Source of the DNA: CAYUYV01 sp964522525
GTDB taxonomy: Bacteria > Pseudomonadota > Alphaproteobacteria > JAJFIK01
Reading direction: 5' to 3'
NCBI GenBank assembly: GCA_964522525.1
Contig: CAZFWG010000010.1
Coordinates: forward strand, 1-64,000
Length of the DNA: 64,000 nt
This document shows, in pieces, positions 24,576 through 34,328 of this stretch. The position numbers were made by a program, and so were the translations under genes. The notes below the pieces were generated by a model. The model had not been told where the DNA came from. It did not search any database and saw only the letters and a program-made list of their open reading frames with translations. Every line of letters starts with the position of its first letter. The first letter of the stretch is position 1.

Positions 24576-25793
24576 ATGACGGGCCGGGGTCTACGGATAT
24601 TGATGTACAGCCACGACACGTTCGGCCTCGGCCATTTGCGGCGCACGAGCACGATCGCCCATGCCTTGACCCGGGCCTTCCCGGATGCCTCCGCCCTGAT
24701 CATCTCCGGCTCGCCCATCATCGGGAGTTTCGATTTCGGCCCCCGCGTGGATTTCGTCCGGGTGCCAGGTGTCATCAAACGCCGCAACGGCAGCTATGAA
24801 GCCCTTCGCCTGCCCTTCGACATCGACGAAACGATTGCCCTGCGCCGCTCCATCATCGGTCATACGGTCGAGGCCTTCGCGCCGGATCTCGTGATCGTCG
24901 ACAAGGAGCCGACGGGCCTGCGGGGGGAAATGCTCGACGCCCTCAAACTGCTCCACCGCAAGGGCACGCCGGTGATCCTCGGCGTGCGGGACGTTTTGGA
25001 TTCAGGCACGCGGGTGCGCAAGGATTGGGAACGACGGGCGAGTGTCGATGCCCTGGAGACATACTACGCCCATGTCTGGATCTACGGCCTCAAGGAGATC
25101 CACGAACCGCTGGACGAACTGCCGTTAAGCGAGGCCATGCGGGCGCGTGTTACCTATACGGGCTATTTGCGCCGCGCGGCCGCGCCACCCTTCGCGCAGG
25201 ACGCCCCCTTTTTGCTCGTGACCTCCGGGGGCGGTGGGGACGGCGCCGGTCTGATCGACTGGCTGCTCAGCGCCTATGAACATGCCGAGCGCACCGGGCT
25301 GTCCCTGCCCTGGCCCGCGCGGATCGTGCTTGGACCCTTCATGGATCCGGAAATCCGTGCCCGGCTCGAAATACGCATCGGCAAGCGCGATCGGGTCACG
25401 GCCCGGACCTTCGATCCCGAACTCGACCAGACCATGGCCCGGGCCGCCGGCGTTCTCGCCATGGGCGGATACAACACCTTTTGTGAAATCCTCACCCATG
25501 ACAAGCCGGCCGTGATCGTGCCGCGCATTCGTCCCCGTCGGGAGCAAATCATCCGTGCCCAAAAGGCGGAGGCATTGGGTTTGATCCGGATGCTGGAAGA
25601 TCCGGTTGACGCGGGCACGGCGCAGACCCGTGACCCTCTCCCCCTGATCCGGGCCCTGCAGGCACTACCCGATCAGCCCCGCCCCTCGCACCGGCGGATC
25701 CCCGGCCTTCTTGACGGTCTCGACCATGTGATCCACTGGGTCGCCGGCCATATGCGGTTGCGCATTCCAGACCAACAGGGCGTCGCGGAATGA
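24576..25793 (+). CDS. COG4671-type predicted glycosyltransferase (MurG-like GT-B fold)
   Basis: The protein (about 405 residues) begins with RILMYSHDTFGLGHLRRTSTI, the hallmark of this uncharacterised family, and has a C-terminal donor-binding half related to MurG/GT28 (LLVTSGGGGDGAGL; AAGVLAMGGYNTFCEILTHDKPAVIVPR, where the glutamate normally contacts the nucleotide sugar). It probably transfers a sugar from an NDP donor in the cytoplasm. GTG/ATG starts at 24531 and 24549 are possible, but GGTG at about 24564 favours 24576. It opens a five-gene run whose members overlap by 4 bp. It is paralogous to the last gene of that run. Confidence 0.8.
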   Translation: MTGRGLRILMYSHDTFGLGHLRRTSTIAHALTRAFPDASALIISGSPIIGSFDFGPRVDFVRVPGVIKRRNGSYEALRLPFDIDETIALRRSIIGHTVEAFAPDLVIVDKEPTGLRGEMLDALKLLHRKGTPVILGVRDVLDSGTRVRKDWERRASVDALETYYAHVWIYGLKEIHEPLDELPLSEAMRARVTYTGYLRRAAAPPFAQDAPFLLVTSGGGGDGAGLIDWLLSAYEHAERTGLSLPWPARIVLGPFMDPEIRARLEIRIGKRDRVTARTFDPELDQTMARAAGVLAMGGYNTFCEILTHDKPAVIVPRIRPRREQIIRAQKAEALGLIRMLEDPVDAGTAQTRDPLPLIRALQALPDQPRPSHRRIPGLLDGLDHVIHWVAGHMRLRIPDQQGVAE

Positions 25794-27037
25794 CCCGGAT
25801 CGCGGTGCTCCTCAAGGGCTATCCACGGCTCTCCGAGACATTCATTGCCCAGGAACTGCATGGTCTCGAGCAACGCGGCGCGCGTTTGACCCTTGTCTCC
25901 CTGCGCCATCCGACGGACCGGACCCACCACCCCATCCATGAAAAGATAGAGGCCCCGGTCCTCTATCTGCCCGAATATCTGCACCAGGAGGTCTGGCGCG
26001 TGTTCCGGGCCACGCTTGCGGCACTGGCCAATCCCCGCCTGCTCCCGACCGCTTGGTCGTGGTTGCGAGACCTTGTTCGTGACCCCACCCGCAACCGCAT
26101 CCGCCGTTTCGGACAGGCTCTCGTTCTGGCGCGGGAACTCGACCCAGATGTGCGGCATTTGTATGCGCATTTTCTGCACACACCGAGTTCGGTCGCCCGC
26201 TACACGGCCAAACTGACAGGTCTGGATTGGAGCGCGTCGGCCCATGCGGTTGACATCTGGACCACGCCCGAATGGGAGAAACAGGAAAAACTGGATGAGG
26301 CCCGTTTTATCGTCACCTGCACTCGAAAGGGCCAGGAGCATCTGACGGCGGTGGGTGGCAACGGCGCCGCGCCGGTCCATCTCGCCTATCATGGGCTCGA
26401 CTGGTCGGATGTTCCCCCCGCGCGACCAGGCAATCGATGGGCGGACGGTTCCCAAGCCCACGACCCCGTCCGGCTTCTGACCGTCGCCCGCGCGGTCGAG
26501 AAGAAAGGCCTCGACATTCTGCTGACGGCGCTTGCCCAACTGCCCAAAACTCGGCAATGGACCTGGACCCTGATCGGCGACGGGCCTTTGATGTCCAAAC
26601 TGAGGGACCAGACGGACGCCCTCGGCATCCGGGAGCGGATCACATTTGCCGGATCCCAAAGCAGGACATCTGTCTTCGACGCCCTTCAAAGCTCGGATCT
26701 CTTTGTGCTCCCGAGCCGCGTATCCAAGAACGGCGATCGGGACGGTCTGCCCAATGTCCTGATGGAAGCCATGAGCCAAAGCCTGCCCTGCCTGGCCAGC
26801 GATGTTTCGGCCATTCCGGAACTGATCACCCATGACCGGACCGGCTGGCTCGTCCCGCCCGAGGATCCGGGTGCGCTCTCTCTTGCCCTTGACCGGCTGA
26901 TCACGGACCCGGCATGCCGCCACCGTCTGGGCGAGGCGGGCCATGACCATGTGCGCGCGCGGTTCGGCGCCGAGGCTGGTCTTGATCTCATCGCGACGGC
27001 CCTCGGCATTGGCGCGCGGGGGAAACCGGACCCATGA
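25790..27037 (+). CDS. family 4 glycosyltransferase
   Basis: The 415-residue protein has the GT-B layout of GT4 retaining enzymes: N-terminal IAVLLKGYPRLSETFI, then LLTVARAVEKKGLDILLTAL, WTLIGDGPL and the EX7E-type donor site around GLPNVLMEAMSQSLPCLASDVSAIPELI. The SETFI start is typical of colanic-acid or exopolysaccharide-type GT4 enzymes. Cytosolic or membrane-peripheral. ATG overlaps the preceding stop by 4 bp (ATGA), so it is translationally coupled. Sugar donor and acceptor unknown. Confidence 0.87.
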   Translation: MTRIAVLLKGYPRLSETFIAQELHGLEQRGARLTLVSLRHPTDRTHHPIHEKIEAPVLYLPEYLHQEVWRVFRATLAALANPRLLPTAWSWLRDLVRDPTRNRIRRFGQALVLARELDPDVRHLYAHFLHTPSSVARYTAKLTGLDWSASAHAVDIWTTPEWEKQEKLDEARFIVTCTRKGQEHLTAVGGNGAAPVHLAYHGLDWSDVPPARPGNRWADGSQAHDPVRLLTVARAVEKKGLDILLTALAQLPKTRQWTWTLIGDGPLMSKLRDQTDALGIRERITFAGSQSRTSVFDALQSSDLFVLPSRVSKNGDRDGLPNVLMEAMSQSLPCLASDVSAIPELITHDRTGWLVPPEDPGALSLALDRLITDPACRHRLGEAGHDHVRARFGAEAGLDLIATALGIGARGKPDP

Positions 27038-28137
27038 AAATCGCATTCTATGCGCCCATGAAACCGCCGGATGCTCCGCATCCCTCCGGGGACCGCATGA
27101 TCGCGAGCCTGCTGATCAAGGCCCTGGAGATCGGTGGCCATGACGTGGATGTGGGTTCGACCCTAAGAACCTGGGAGGGAGCCGGCGACAAGGCCGCACA
27201 AACAGCCTTGCAAGTCGAGGCGCACGATGAAGTTGCCCGTATCTTGAGGGAGAGCGAACCCGCCGATCTGTGGTTTACCTATCATGTCCACTACAAGGCC
27301 CCCGACATGATCGGCCCCGCTGTTTCCCGGGCCTGGACCTGCCCTTACGTCATCGCGGAGGGCTCCTACAGCCCGAAACGCGCCGATGGTCCGTGGGCCA
27401 CTTTTCATCGCGAAACGGTCAAGGCCCTGGAGACAGCCGATTGTCATCTTGTGATGAGCGACCGGGACCGCAGCGGCATCGAAGCGATCGCCAAATCCGA
27501 TGCCGCAATCCTTGACCTGCCTGCCTTTGTCGATACGGCGCCATTCGAGACACTGGACACACCAAGGACGACGGAGCCCGTTTGCCTGCTGACCATTGCC
27601 ATGATGCGCGAGGGAGAGAAGACCTGGAGCTACCGCTTCCTGATCGACGCCCTTGCGCATCTGGAAACCACGGCCGGCCTTCCCGCCTGGCAATGGCATG
27701 TGGTGGGCGATGGCGCCAACCGCGCCGAGATCCAGGACCTCGCCCGGCGAAAGTTGAAACAGCCGATCCACTGGCATGGCGCCATTCAGGCATCGGCGCT
27801 TCAGGCGAGGTTGGAGAACGCCCATATTTTCGTCTGGCCGGGCCTGGGCGAAGGGATCGGCATGGTCTATCTCGAGGCCATGGCCGCCGGCCGGCCGGTT
27901 CTGGCGGTGGACGGACCGGGGGTGGCGTCCGTCGTGGCGCCACCCAATGGCGGTTGGCTGACGCCCGGCAGTCCCAAGGCCTATGCCGAAAGGCTCGCGG
28001 TTCTTGTCCGCAATCGGACCTTGCGGGAACAGATCGGGGCGGCAGGGCGTCACCATGTGGCTGAAAATCACAGCCTTGCCGTCACCGCCCGACGCCTGGA
28101 CCGTCTCCTCAAACGTCTCAAGGAGAAGGCGTCATGA
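27034..28137 (+). CDS. family 4 glycosyltransferase
   Basis: The 367-residue protein starts IAFYAPMKPPDAPHPSGDRMIA, the acceptor half of a GT-B fold. The second half shows WHVVGDGANRAEIQDLA, WHGAIQASALQARLENAHIFVWPGLGEGIGMVYLEAMAAGRPVLA (the donor-binding EGxGxxxLEAMAxGxP block) and NGGWLTPGSP. It is a retaining-type GT4 enzyme, more distant from textbook members than its upstream neighbour. ATGA overlaps on both sides place it in the coupled operon between another GT4 and the phosphatase. Confidence 0.85.
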   Translation: MKIAFYAPMKPPDAPHPSGDRMIASLLIKALEIGGHDVDVGSTLRTWEGAGDKAAQTALQVEAHDEVARILRESEPADLWFTYHVHYKAPDMIGPAVSRAWTCPYVIAEGSYSPKRADGPWATFHRETVKALETADCHLVMSDRDRSGIEAIAKSDAAILDLPAFVDTAPFETLDTPRTTEPVCLLTIAMMREGEKTWSYRFLIDALAHLETTAGLPAWQWHVVGDGANRAEIQDLARRKLKQPIHWHGAIQASALQARLENAHIFVWPGLGEGIGMVYLEAMAAGRPVLAVDGPGVASVVAPPNGGWLTPGSPKAYAERLAVLVRNRTLREQIGAAGRHHVAENHSLAVTARRLDRLLKRLKEKAS

Positions 28138-28733
28138 TCCGGCTTGCCCTGATCCGCCATGGCCGCACGGGCTGGAACGAGGAAGGACGTATCCAAGGCC
28201 ATACGGATATTCCGCTTTTTGATCGGGGACGGATGGAAATCGCGCGCTTGGCCGTTCCGCCCGACCTGGCCCATGCCCGCTGGTTCACGAGCCCGCTGGC
28301 GCGCACGCGGGAGACCGCCACGCTCCTGGGTGTCGACGGCGCGGAAGCCGCGCCTGCGCTTATCGAGATGGATTGGGGCGATTGGTCCGGCGCGCGCCTC
28401 GAGGAGTTGCGCGACCGGGACCCGGCGGGCATGGCCGCCAATGAGGCGCGCGGCCTGCAATTCCGCCCCCTCAACGGCGAGACGCCGGCGGAAGTTCAAC
28501 AGAGGGTGCTGGGCTGGTTGTCAACCCTGACGCCGGATGGACGGTCCGTCGCGGCGGTGACACACAGGGGCGTGATCCGGGCCCTGACGGCCCTCGCCTG
28601 GAACTGGGACATGACCGGCCCACCGCCGATGAAGATGACCTGGACGGCCATGCACTATCTGACCTATGACGCCGGCCATGTCGCCTGTGCCCGTCTCAAT
28701 GTGCCGCTGCCCCTGAAGGAAAACGCGCCATGA
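28134..28733 (+). CDS. histidine phosphatase superfamily protein
   Basis: The 199-residue protein has the LIRHGRTGWNEEGRIQGHTDIPL motif with the phosphorylated histidine, the second arginine in SPLARTRETA, the acidic WGDWSG loop and the second histidine in VTHRGVIRAL. It belongs to the phosphoglycerate mutase/alpha-ribazole-phosphatase branch and should be a small-molecule phosphatase. In this operon it might dephosphorylate a sugar or lipid-linked intermediate made by the flanking glycosyltransferases; that is inference. Both ends overlap neighbours by 4 bp. Confidence 0.88.
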   Translation: MIRLALIRHGRTGWNEEGRIQGHTDIPLFDRGRMEIARLAVPPDLAHARWFTSPLARTRETATLLGVDGAEAAPALIEMDWGDWSGARLEELRDRDPAGMAANEARGLQFRPLNGETPAEVQQRVLGWLSTLTPDGRSVAAVTHRGVIRALTALAWNWDMTGPPPMKMTWTAMHYLTYDAGHVACARLNVPLPLKENAP

Positions 28734-29893
28734 GCCCGCGCGTCCTCCTCTTTGTTCAGCATTTGTGGGGCATCGGCCATGTGGCCCGCAGTTTCGCGGT
28801 GGCGGCGGCCTGCGCGGGGCGAGGCGCCTCGGTGACGGTTGTTCTGGGCGGACCGGAAAGCGGGCTGCCCGTCCCGGACGGCGTGAAGGTGGTCCAACTG
28901 CCGCCCATCACGGCGGGAGACGCGGCCTATCGCACGCTCGTCACCGATAGCGGACACCCCGTCGGCGACAGTCTTTGGCGCGCCCGGCGCGTGAGGCTTC
29001 TTGAAACGCTGACCGCTGTGCAGCCGACCCATCTTTTGACGGAGCATTTCCCCTTTGGCCGCCGCAAGCAGCGGCCGGAATATGAGGCTCTGCTCGAGGC
29101 CGCCCGGCAGTTGGAGCCGCGTCCGCTCATCCTCTGCTCCGTCCGGGATATCCTTGAGGATCCGATCAACCCGGCGAAGCGGGCGGGCCAGATCGCCCTC
29201 ATCGCCCGCTTCTATGACCAGGTCCTGGTCCATGGGGACCCGAACCTCATACCCCTTGAGGCCAGCCTGCCCCACGCAAGGATCATTCGGGATCGGATCA
29301 CCTATACGGGCTATGTCCATCGGTCGATGCCGACACCCCAACCAACGGCTGAGCGAGACGGTGTGGTTGTCTCGGCCGGGTGCGGACGGGACGCGGCCCC
29401 CTTGATCACGGCAGCCCTGGACGCGCACACCCGCTGGCCCCATCTGCCTTGGACTGTGATCACGGGGCCGGGCGCCTGCGATATGGATCTCCCCGACCGG
29501 CCGGGGCTCACCGTGATGCGCCATGATCCGAACCTGCCCCGGCGCCTGGCACGGGCCCGCGTGGCCGTGAGTCGGGCCGGTTACAACACGGTTGCGGAAA
29601 GCCTGGCCGCACACGTTCCGCTTATCCTCGTGCCTTATACCGGGGCCGATCAGAAAGAACAGACACTGCGCGCGGAAATACTCAAAAGGCGAGGTCTGGC
29701 GGACGTTGTCGACCCGTCAACTGAGGGCGGCGCAGCTTCCCTTGGGCAAAGACGGGGCCTCGGGCCAAGACTGGCCGAAGCGGTGGGGCGCCAGCTGGCG
29801 AAGCCTGTCGCCCGTGAGCTTGATCCCGAAGGGTTCCCATGTCTCGATGGCGCTGCGCGCATGGCGGACTGGATCTTTGCCCATGGTCCCTGA
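28730..29893 (+). CDS. COG4671-type predicted glycosyltransferase
   Basis: The 387-residue protein is related to the first gene of the operon. The opening VLLFVQHLWGIGHVARSFAVA is the same glycine-histidine motif in altered form. The C-terminal half has ARVAVSRAGYNTVAESLAAHVPLILVPY (donor site) and ADQKEQTLRAEIL. Two diverged members of one family bracketing two GT4 genes and a phosphatase suggest sequential sugar additions to one product. Starts with an ATGA overlap and ends 87 bp before the next gene, so the coupled run stops here. Confidence 0.82.
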   Translation: MSPRVLLFVQHLWGIGHVARSFAVAAACAGRGASVTVVLGGPESGLPVPDGVKVVQLPPITAGDAAYRTLVTDSGHPVGDSLWRARRVRLLETLTAVQPTHLLTEHFPFGRRKQRPEYEALLEAARQLEPRPLILCSVRDILEDPINPAKRAGQIALIARFYDQVLVHGDPNLIPLEASLPHARIIRDRITYTGYVHRSMPTPQPTAERDGVVVSAGCGRDAAPLITAALDAHTRWPHLPWTVITGPGACDMDLPDRPGLTVMRHDPNLPRRLARARVAVSRAGYNTVAESLAAHVPLILVPYTGADQKEQTLRAEILKRRGLADVVDPSTEGGAASLGQRRGLGPRLAEAVGRQLAKPVARELDPEGFPCLDGAARMADWIFAHGP

Positions 29894-29980
29894 CATATCT
29901 CCCCAAAGGACCCTCGCGGTGCCGCACCCTCGGCGCTAAGATCCGTCCCGAAAACGGGCGGGAAGGATGACCAGCACGCC

Positions 29981-30643
29981 ATGATCGCCTTTGATGACAA
30001 TGGAGGCATTGCCGACGGGAACATCGCCGCGCCGTCGGAAGACAGCAGCGCCTCTGCGCCGATCGTGGTTCGGGAAATGCGCTATCCCCCTGCGACCCTG
30101 CTCGGCGATGCCTTGCGCATTGTGTTCGGAATCCTGGTCACGATCATCTTCGCCGTCATCCTGCCCGTGGCGACGGTCTTGTGGTGGTTCATCCTGGCGC
30201 TCATGGTCCTGACAATTTATCTCCTGGTCCGCACGCTCTTGCGTCTTTGCACACGGATCACCGCCACGCCGGACGGGGTCGAGGCCCGCGCCGTGATAAC
30301 CGGCGACCGCAGCTGGAGCATGGGGCGTCTGGCATGGGCGGACCTGGATGATTTCCGTGTGCGGCACTATGCGGCCCGCACCTTTTACGCGCCGCTTTGG
30401 GTCGAAGTCACCATCGGCGGCCCCGGCGCCCGGATCCGCGCCGATCACCGGCTGGATGGTTTTTACGAGCTGATCGTCAAGGCCTGGGACCGGGCGCGCG
30501 CGAACCGGATCCCCCTCGATCGCATCACCAGAGACAACCTCTCGGCCCTCGTGGTCCATGGGCTGATCGCGGCGGGCGACCCGCAAACGGCACTGGGCGC
30601 CCCTGGGGACGATCCGTTAACACCCGGATCGGACCGGCCATGA
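29981..30643 (+). CDS. two-helix membrane protein, unknown function
   Basis: I do not recognise this 220-residue protein. Residues 45-80 hold two adjacent membrane helices (IVFGILVTIIFAVILPVATVLWW and FILALMVLTIYLL), followed by a cytoplasmic beta-rich domain (CTRITATPDGVEARAV, WADLDDFRVRHYAAR, WVEVTIGGPGARIRAD) that resembles bacterial PH-like membrane domains. Its stop overlaps the ABC ATPase start by 4 bp, so it belongs to the importer transcript or is at least coupled to it. Confidence 0.65.
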   Translation: MIAFDDNGGIADGNIAAPSEDSSASAPIVVREMRYPPATLLGDALRIVFGILVTIIFAVILPVATVLWWFILALMVLTIYLLVRTLLRLCTRITATPDGVEARAVITGDRSWSMGRLAWADLDDFRVRHYAARTFYAPLWVEVTIGGPGARIRADHRLDGFYELIVKAWDRARANRIPLDRITRDNLSALVVHGLIAAGDPQTALGAPGDDPLTPGSDRP

Positions 30644-32454
30644 GCGTCATCCAGGTCGAAAACCTCAGTGTCGCGTTCAGGCCCGCGCCCGGCCAACCGG
30701 GCGGGACCGTTCTCGACGAGGTCACCCTCGCCCTGGAACCGGGACAGACCCTGGGTCTTGTCGGTGAATCGGGATCCGGCAAAAGCCTTCTGTGCGCCGC
30801 TCTTCTGGGGCTTCTGCCCAAGGGCGCGGACATCACCGGCGGCCGGATCCTCTTCACGGATCCGGCACACCCCGACGCGACCACCGACCTGACCCGGATC
30901 ACCGAGCCCAGGATGCGCGAGATCCGTGGCCGGAAGATCGCCATGATCTTCCAGGAGCCCATGACCGCCTTCTCGCCCGTGCACACCATTGGTGGACAGA
31001 TCAGTGAAATCTGTCGCCAGCATCAGGGGTGCGACAGGCTGGAAGCCCAGGAACGCACCGTGGACATGCTGGCCCGGGTCGGCCTTCCCGATCCCGCCGG
31101 CGCTGCCCGCTGCCATGCGTTTGAACTGTCCGGCGGCATGCGTCAACGGGCGATGATCGCCATGGCCCTGATCTGTAAACCAGCGGTCTTGATGGCCGAT
31201 GAGCCGACCACCGCCCTCGATGTGACGACCCAGGCGGGCATTCTCAAACTCATGGCGGAGTTGCAAGACAGTCTCGGCATGGCGATCCTGCTCGTCACCC
31301 ATGATCTGGGCGTCGTCGCCAGTCTGGCCCAGAATTTGGCTGTCCTCCACAGGGGCCGCGTCATGGAGCGGGGACCCGCGCCATCGGTGCTGCGCGCCCC
31401 CCGCCATCCCTACAGCCGGATGCTGATCGACGCGGTGCCCAAAATCGGGGCACCGGCGCCTCTGCCGCTGCCACCCAACGCACCGCCGATTCTCAAGGTG
31501 CGGGACTTGTCGGTATGCTATCCGCCCCGCCATGTGGATCTGTTCGCGCGCGCCGTGGACAAGAACCAAAAGATGGGCTCCGCCCTCGATGCCATCAGTT
31601 TCGAGATCAAGCGGGCGGAATGTCTGGGCGTCGTGGGTGAATCCGGATGCGGAAAAAGCACGCTTGCACGCGCCATCATGGGGGCGGTGCCGCCCTCCTC
31701 CGGTGAGATCACATTTTGCGCGGAGGACGCCGACGGCGTGGCGCCCGCCCAATTGACGGGGCGGGCCCTCAAATCCTTCCGCCGGCAGGTTCACTATGTG
31801 TTCCAGGACGCCGCCTCGGCGCTCAATCCCCGCCATACATTGGCGGACATCCTGCGGGAACCTCTCCTGATCCACGGTATGGCGCGCGGCGCGGAGCTCG
31901 ATGCGCGGATCGCCGATGTGATGGATCTCGTCGGCCTTCCCCGGCAATGCGCCGCCCGGTTCCCCCATGCCTTTTCCGGCGGTCAGCGGCAACGGATCGG
32001 CATTGCCCGCGCCTTGATGACCAAGCCCGATCTCATCCTGCTCGACGAACCGACCTCCGCCCTTGATGTGTCGGTCCAGGCACAGATCCTGGACCTGTTG
32101 GGCGATCTCCAGGCCCGGCTGGGGCTGACCTATCTTTTCATCAGTCACAATCTTGCGGTGATCGACGTGGTGGCCGACCGGATCGCCGTCATGTGCCGGG
32201 GACGGATTGTCGAAATGGCCCCCCGGAACACTCTGTTTTCCGATCCCCGACACCCTTACACCAGGACCCTGCTTTCGGTCGTGCCGGATGTGGAACATCC
32301 CCTGGATCTCTCGGCCGTGACCCTCGAAGCGGATGACCCGGCCTGTTGGCCCGAGCCTTTCCGCCTTGGACCGGACACATCCCCGAGCCTTGTCGAAATC
32401 TCGCCCGATCACTGGGTATTGTTCGCCCAAAGGCCCAATTCCCACGATGAATGA
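30640..32454 (+). CDS. fused dual ATPase of a peptide-type ABC importer (YejF-like)
   Basis: The 604-residue protein joins two complete nucleotide-binding domains: Walker A GESGSGKS (42-49) with LSGGMRQ and LMADEPTTALD, then GESGCGKS with FSGGQRQ and LLDEPTSALD. Each domain ends with the oligopeptide-family tail (APRHPYSRMLIDAVP; DPRHPYTRTLLSVVP). Such DppD-DppF fusions energise dipeptide, oligopeptide or microcin C importers. All catalytic residues are present, unlike the exporter-like protein at 21.7-24.4 kb. It overlaps both neighbours by 4 bp. Confidence 0.92.
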   Translation: MSVIQVENLSVAFRPAPGQPGGTVLDEVTLALEPGQTLGLVGESGSGKSLLCAALLGLLPKGADITGGRILFTDPAHPDATTDLTRITEPRMREIRGRKIAMIFQEPMTAFSPVHTIGGQISEICRQHQGCDRLEAQERTVDMLARVGLPDPAGAARCHAFELSGGMRQRAMIAMALICKPAVLMADEPTTALDVTTQAGILKLMAELQDSLGMAILLVTHDLGVVASLAQNLAVLHRGRVMERGPAPSVLRAPRHPYSRMLIDAVPKIGAPAPLPLPPNAPPILKVRDLSVCYPPRHVDLFARAVDKNQKMGSALDAISFEIKRAECLGVVGESGCGKSTLARAIMGAVPPSSGEITFCAEDADGVAPAQLTGRALKSFRRQVHYVFQDAASALNPRHTLADILREPLLIHGMARGAELDARIADVMDLVGLPRQCAARFPHAFSGGQRQRIGIARALMTKPDLILLDEPTSALDVSVQAQILDLLGDLQARLGLTYLFISHNLAVIDVVADRIAVMCRGRIVEMAPRNTLFSDPRHPYTRTLLSVVPDVEHPLDLSAVTLEADDPACWPEPFRLGPDTSPSLVEISPDHWVLFAQRPNSHDE

Positions 32455-34316
32455 TGCGCATCATGAATAAGACCCCGCTTACGCTCCTTTCCTTCCTGCT
32501 GGTTGCTGCTCTTTTCACGGGAGAAGAGGTGGCTGCCACACCACCGGAGGAACCGCTCATTGTCGATCTCGAAGCCCAGGGTCTGGAGACGGGCAAAGCC
32601 GGCGGAACGCTGACGACCCTGATCGGCGCGGCGCGGGATATTCGCCTGATGACGGTCTATGGCTATGCGCGGCTTGTGGGCTACCGGCCGGATCTCACCA
32701 TCGCGCCGGACATCCTCAAGGATCTTGAGATGACAGAAGACCGGCGGGTCTACACCTTCCACCTGCGCGCCGGTCATCGATGGTCCGATGGTCATCCGTT
32801 TACGTCGGAGGATTTCCGCTATTGGTGGGAAGATGTCGCCCTCAATGAGAAGCTCTCCCCCTCGGGTCCGCCCGTCGACCTCATGGCCGGCGGCAAGCTG
32901 CCCAAGGTGGAGGTCCTTGATCCCCTGACGATCCGGTACAGCTGGGATGTGCCCAACCCGAAATTCCTGACCATCCTGGCCCGGACGAGACCTCCCTTCA
33001 TCTATCGTCCGGCCCACTACATGAAACGCTTCCATGGGGATTATGCCGATCCGGCCCAGCTTGAGGCCAAGGTCAAGGCGGCCAAGGTGCGCGGCTGGTA
33101 TCGCCTCCACAACCGGCTCGACAATCTCTATAAATTCGACAATCCCGATCTGCCCACGCTTCAGCCCTGGCGCCCCATGACACGGCCGCCGGCCAATCGC
33201 TTCGTCTTTGAGCGCAATCCCCACTATCACCGGGTGGACGCGAAAGGTCAGCAACTGCCCTATATCCACCGTGTGGTGATGGATATGGTCGAGAGCCGCC
33301 TGATCCCCGCCCGCGCGCAGTCGGGCGCCGTCGACCTTCAAGCGCGGGGGCTTGGCTTTTCGGATATCTCCATTCTCAAGAAAGGTGAAGAGACAGGCGG
33401 ATATCAGACCCGCCTGTGGCAGATCGGCAAAGGGTCCGTTTTCGCGCTCTACCCCAATCTCAATGCCAGCGATCCCGTGTGGCGGGACCTGATGCGCGAC
33501 AACCGCTTCCGTCTGGCGCTCTCCCTGGGCATGGACCGGCGCATCATCAACGAATCCCTCTATTTCGGTTTGGGATCCGTCGGCAACAATACGGTCCTGC
33601 CCCAAAGCCCTCTGTTCAGGGAGCAACATCTGCTTGCCGGCGCGGAATACGCCCCCGACGAAGCCTCGCGGCTTCTCGATGCCATCGGCCTCGACAAAAG
33701 GCGGGGCGACGGCATGCGGCTTCTCCCTGACGGCCGCCCGCTGGAGATCATCGTCGACATCGCGGGGGAACGGTCGGAGGAAGTCGATATTCTCTCGCTC
33801 ATCCAGGAAACCTGGGCGGAGATCGGCGTCGGCATGTTCATCAAGACCAATGACCGCTCAAGCCTGCGCAACCGGGTCTATGCGGGGGCTTCGGTGATGG
33901 CCGGCTGGCCGGGCTGGGATATCGGGCTCGCGACACCGGACATTCCGCCAACGGAGCTTGCGCCCGTGCGTCAGGTCACTCTCAATTGGCCCAAATGGGG
34001 TCAATACCATGAAACCTCCGGCAAGCAGGGCGAGGCCGTCGATCTGGCCAAGCCCCAGGAACTGCTGGCCCTGGCCGGCAAATGGGAACTGTCCACGAGC
34101 GACGACGAACGCCGGGCGATCTGGGAGCGGATGCTCGGGATCCATGGCAGCGAACTCTATGTTCTGGGGACGGTGCAAGGCGTGGCCCAACCCGTGGTCG
34201 TCAGCAACGCTTTGCGCAATGTGCCGGAAAACGGCGTCTATGCCTGGGAGCCGGGCGCGCTTCTGGGCATCTATCGGCCCGATCAGTTCTGGTTCGCGCA
34301 ACCGGAACAGCCCTAG
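32451..34316 (+). CDS. periplasmic solute-binding protein, family 5 (peptide type)
   Basis: The 621-residue protein has a signal peptide (TLLSFLLVAALFTG) and the SBP_bac_5 fold: DRRVYTFHLRAGHRWSDGHPFTSEDF, RFVFERNPHYHRVD and ALSLGMDRRIIN. It captures the substrate for the two permeases downstream. It is longer than DppA/OppA, closer to YejA-type binders. The start is ATG 32451 overlapping the ATPase stop (ATGA) or ATG 32463. Substrate cannot be inferred beyond a peptide-like molecule. Confidence 0.9.
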   Translation: MMRIMNKTPLTLLSFLLVAALFTGEEVAATPPEEPLIVDLEAQGLETGKAGGTLTTLIGAARDIRLMTVYGYARLVGYRPDLTIAPDILKDLEMTEDRRVYTFHLRAGHRWSDGHPFTSEDFRYWWEDVALNEKLSPSGPPVDLMAGGKLPKVEVLDPLTIRYSWDVPNPKFLTILARTRPPFIYRPAHYMKRFHGDYADPAQLEAKVKAAKVRGWYRLHNRLDNLYKFDNPDLPTLQPWRPMTRPPANRFVFERNPHYHRVDAKGQQLPYIHRVVMDMVESRLIPARAQSGAVDLQARGLGFSDISILKKGEETGGYQTRLWQIGKGSVFALYPNLNASDPVWRDLMRDNRFRLALSLGMDRRIINESLYFGLGSVGNNTVLPQSPLFREQHLLAGAEYAPDEASRLLDAIGLDKRRGDGMRLLPDGRPLEIIVDIAGERSEEVDILSLIQETWAEIGVGMFIKTNDRSSLRNRVYAGASVMAGWPGWDIGLATPDIPPTELAPVRQVTLNWPKWGQYHETSGKQGEAVDLAKPQELLALAGKWELSTSDDERRAIWERMLGIHGSELYVLGTVQGVAQPVVVSNALRNVPENGVYAWEPGALLGIYRPDQFWFAQPEQP

Positions 34317-34328
34317 GAGCCCCTCTTG

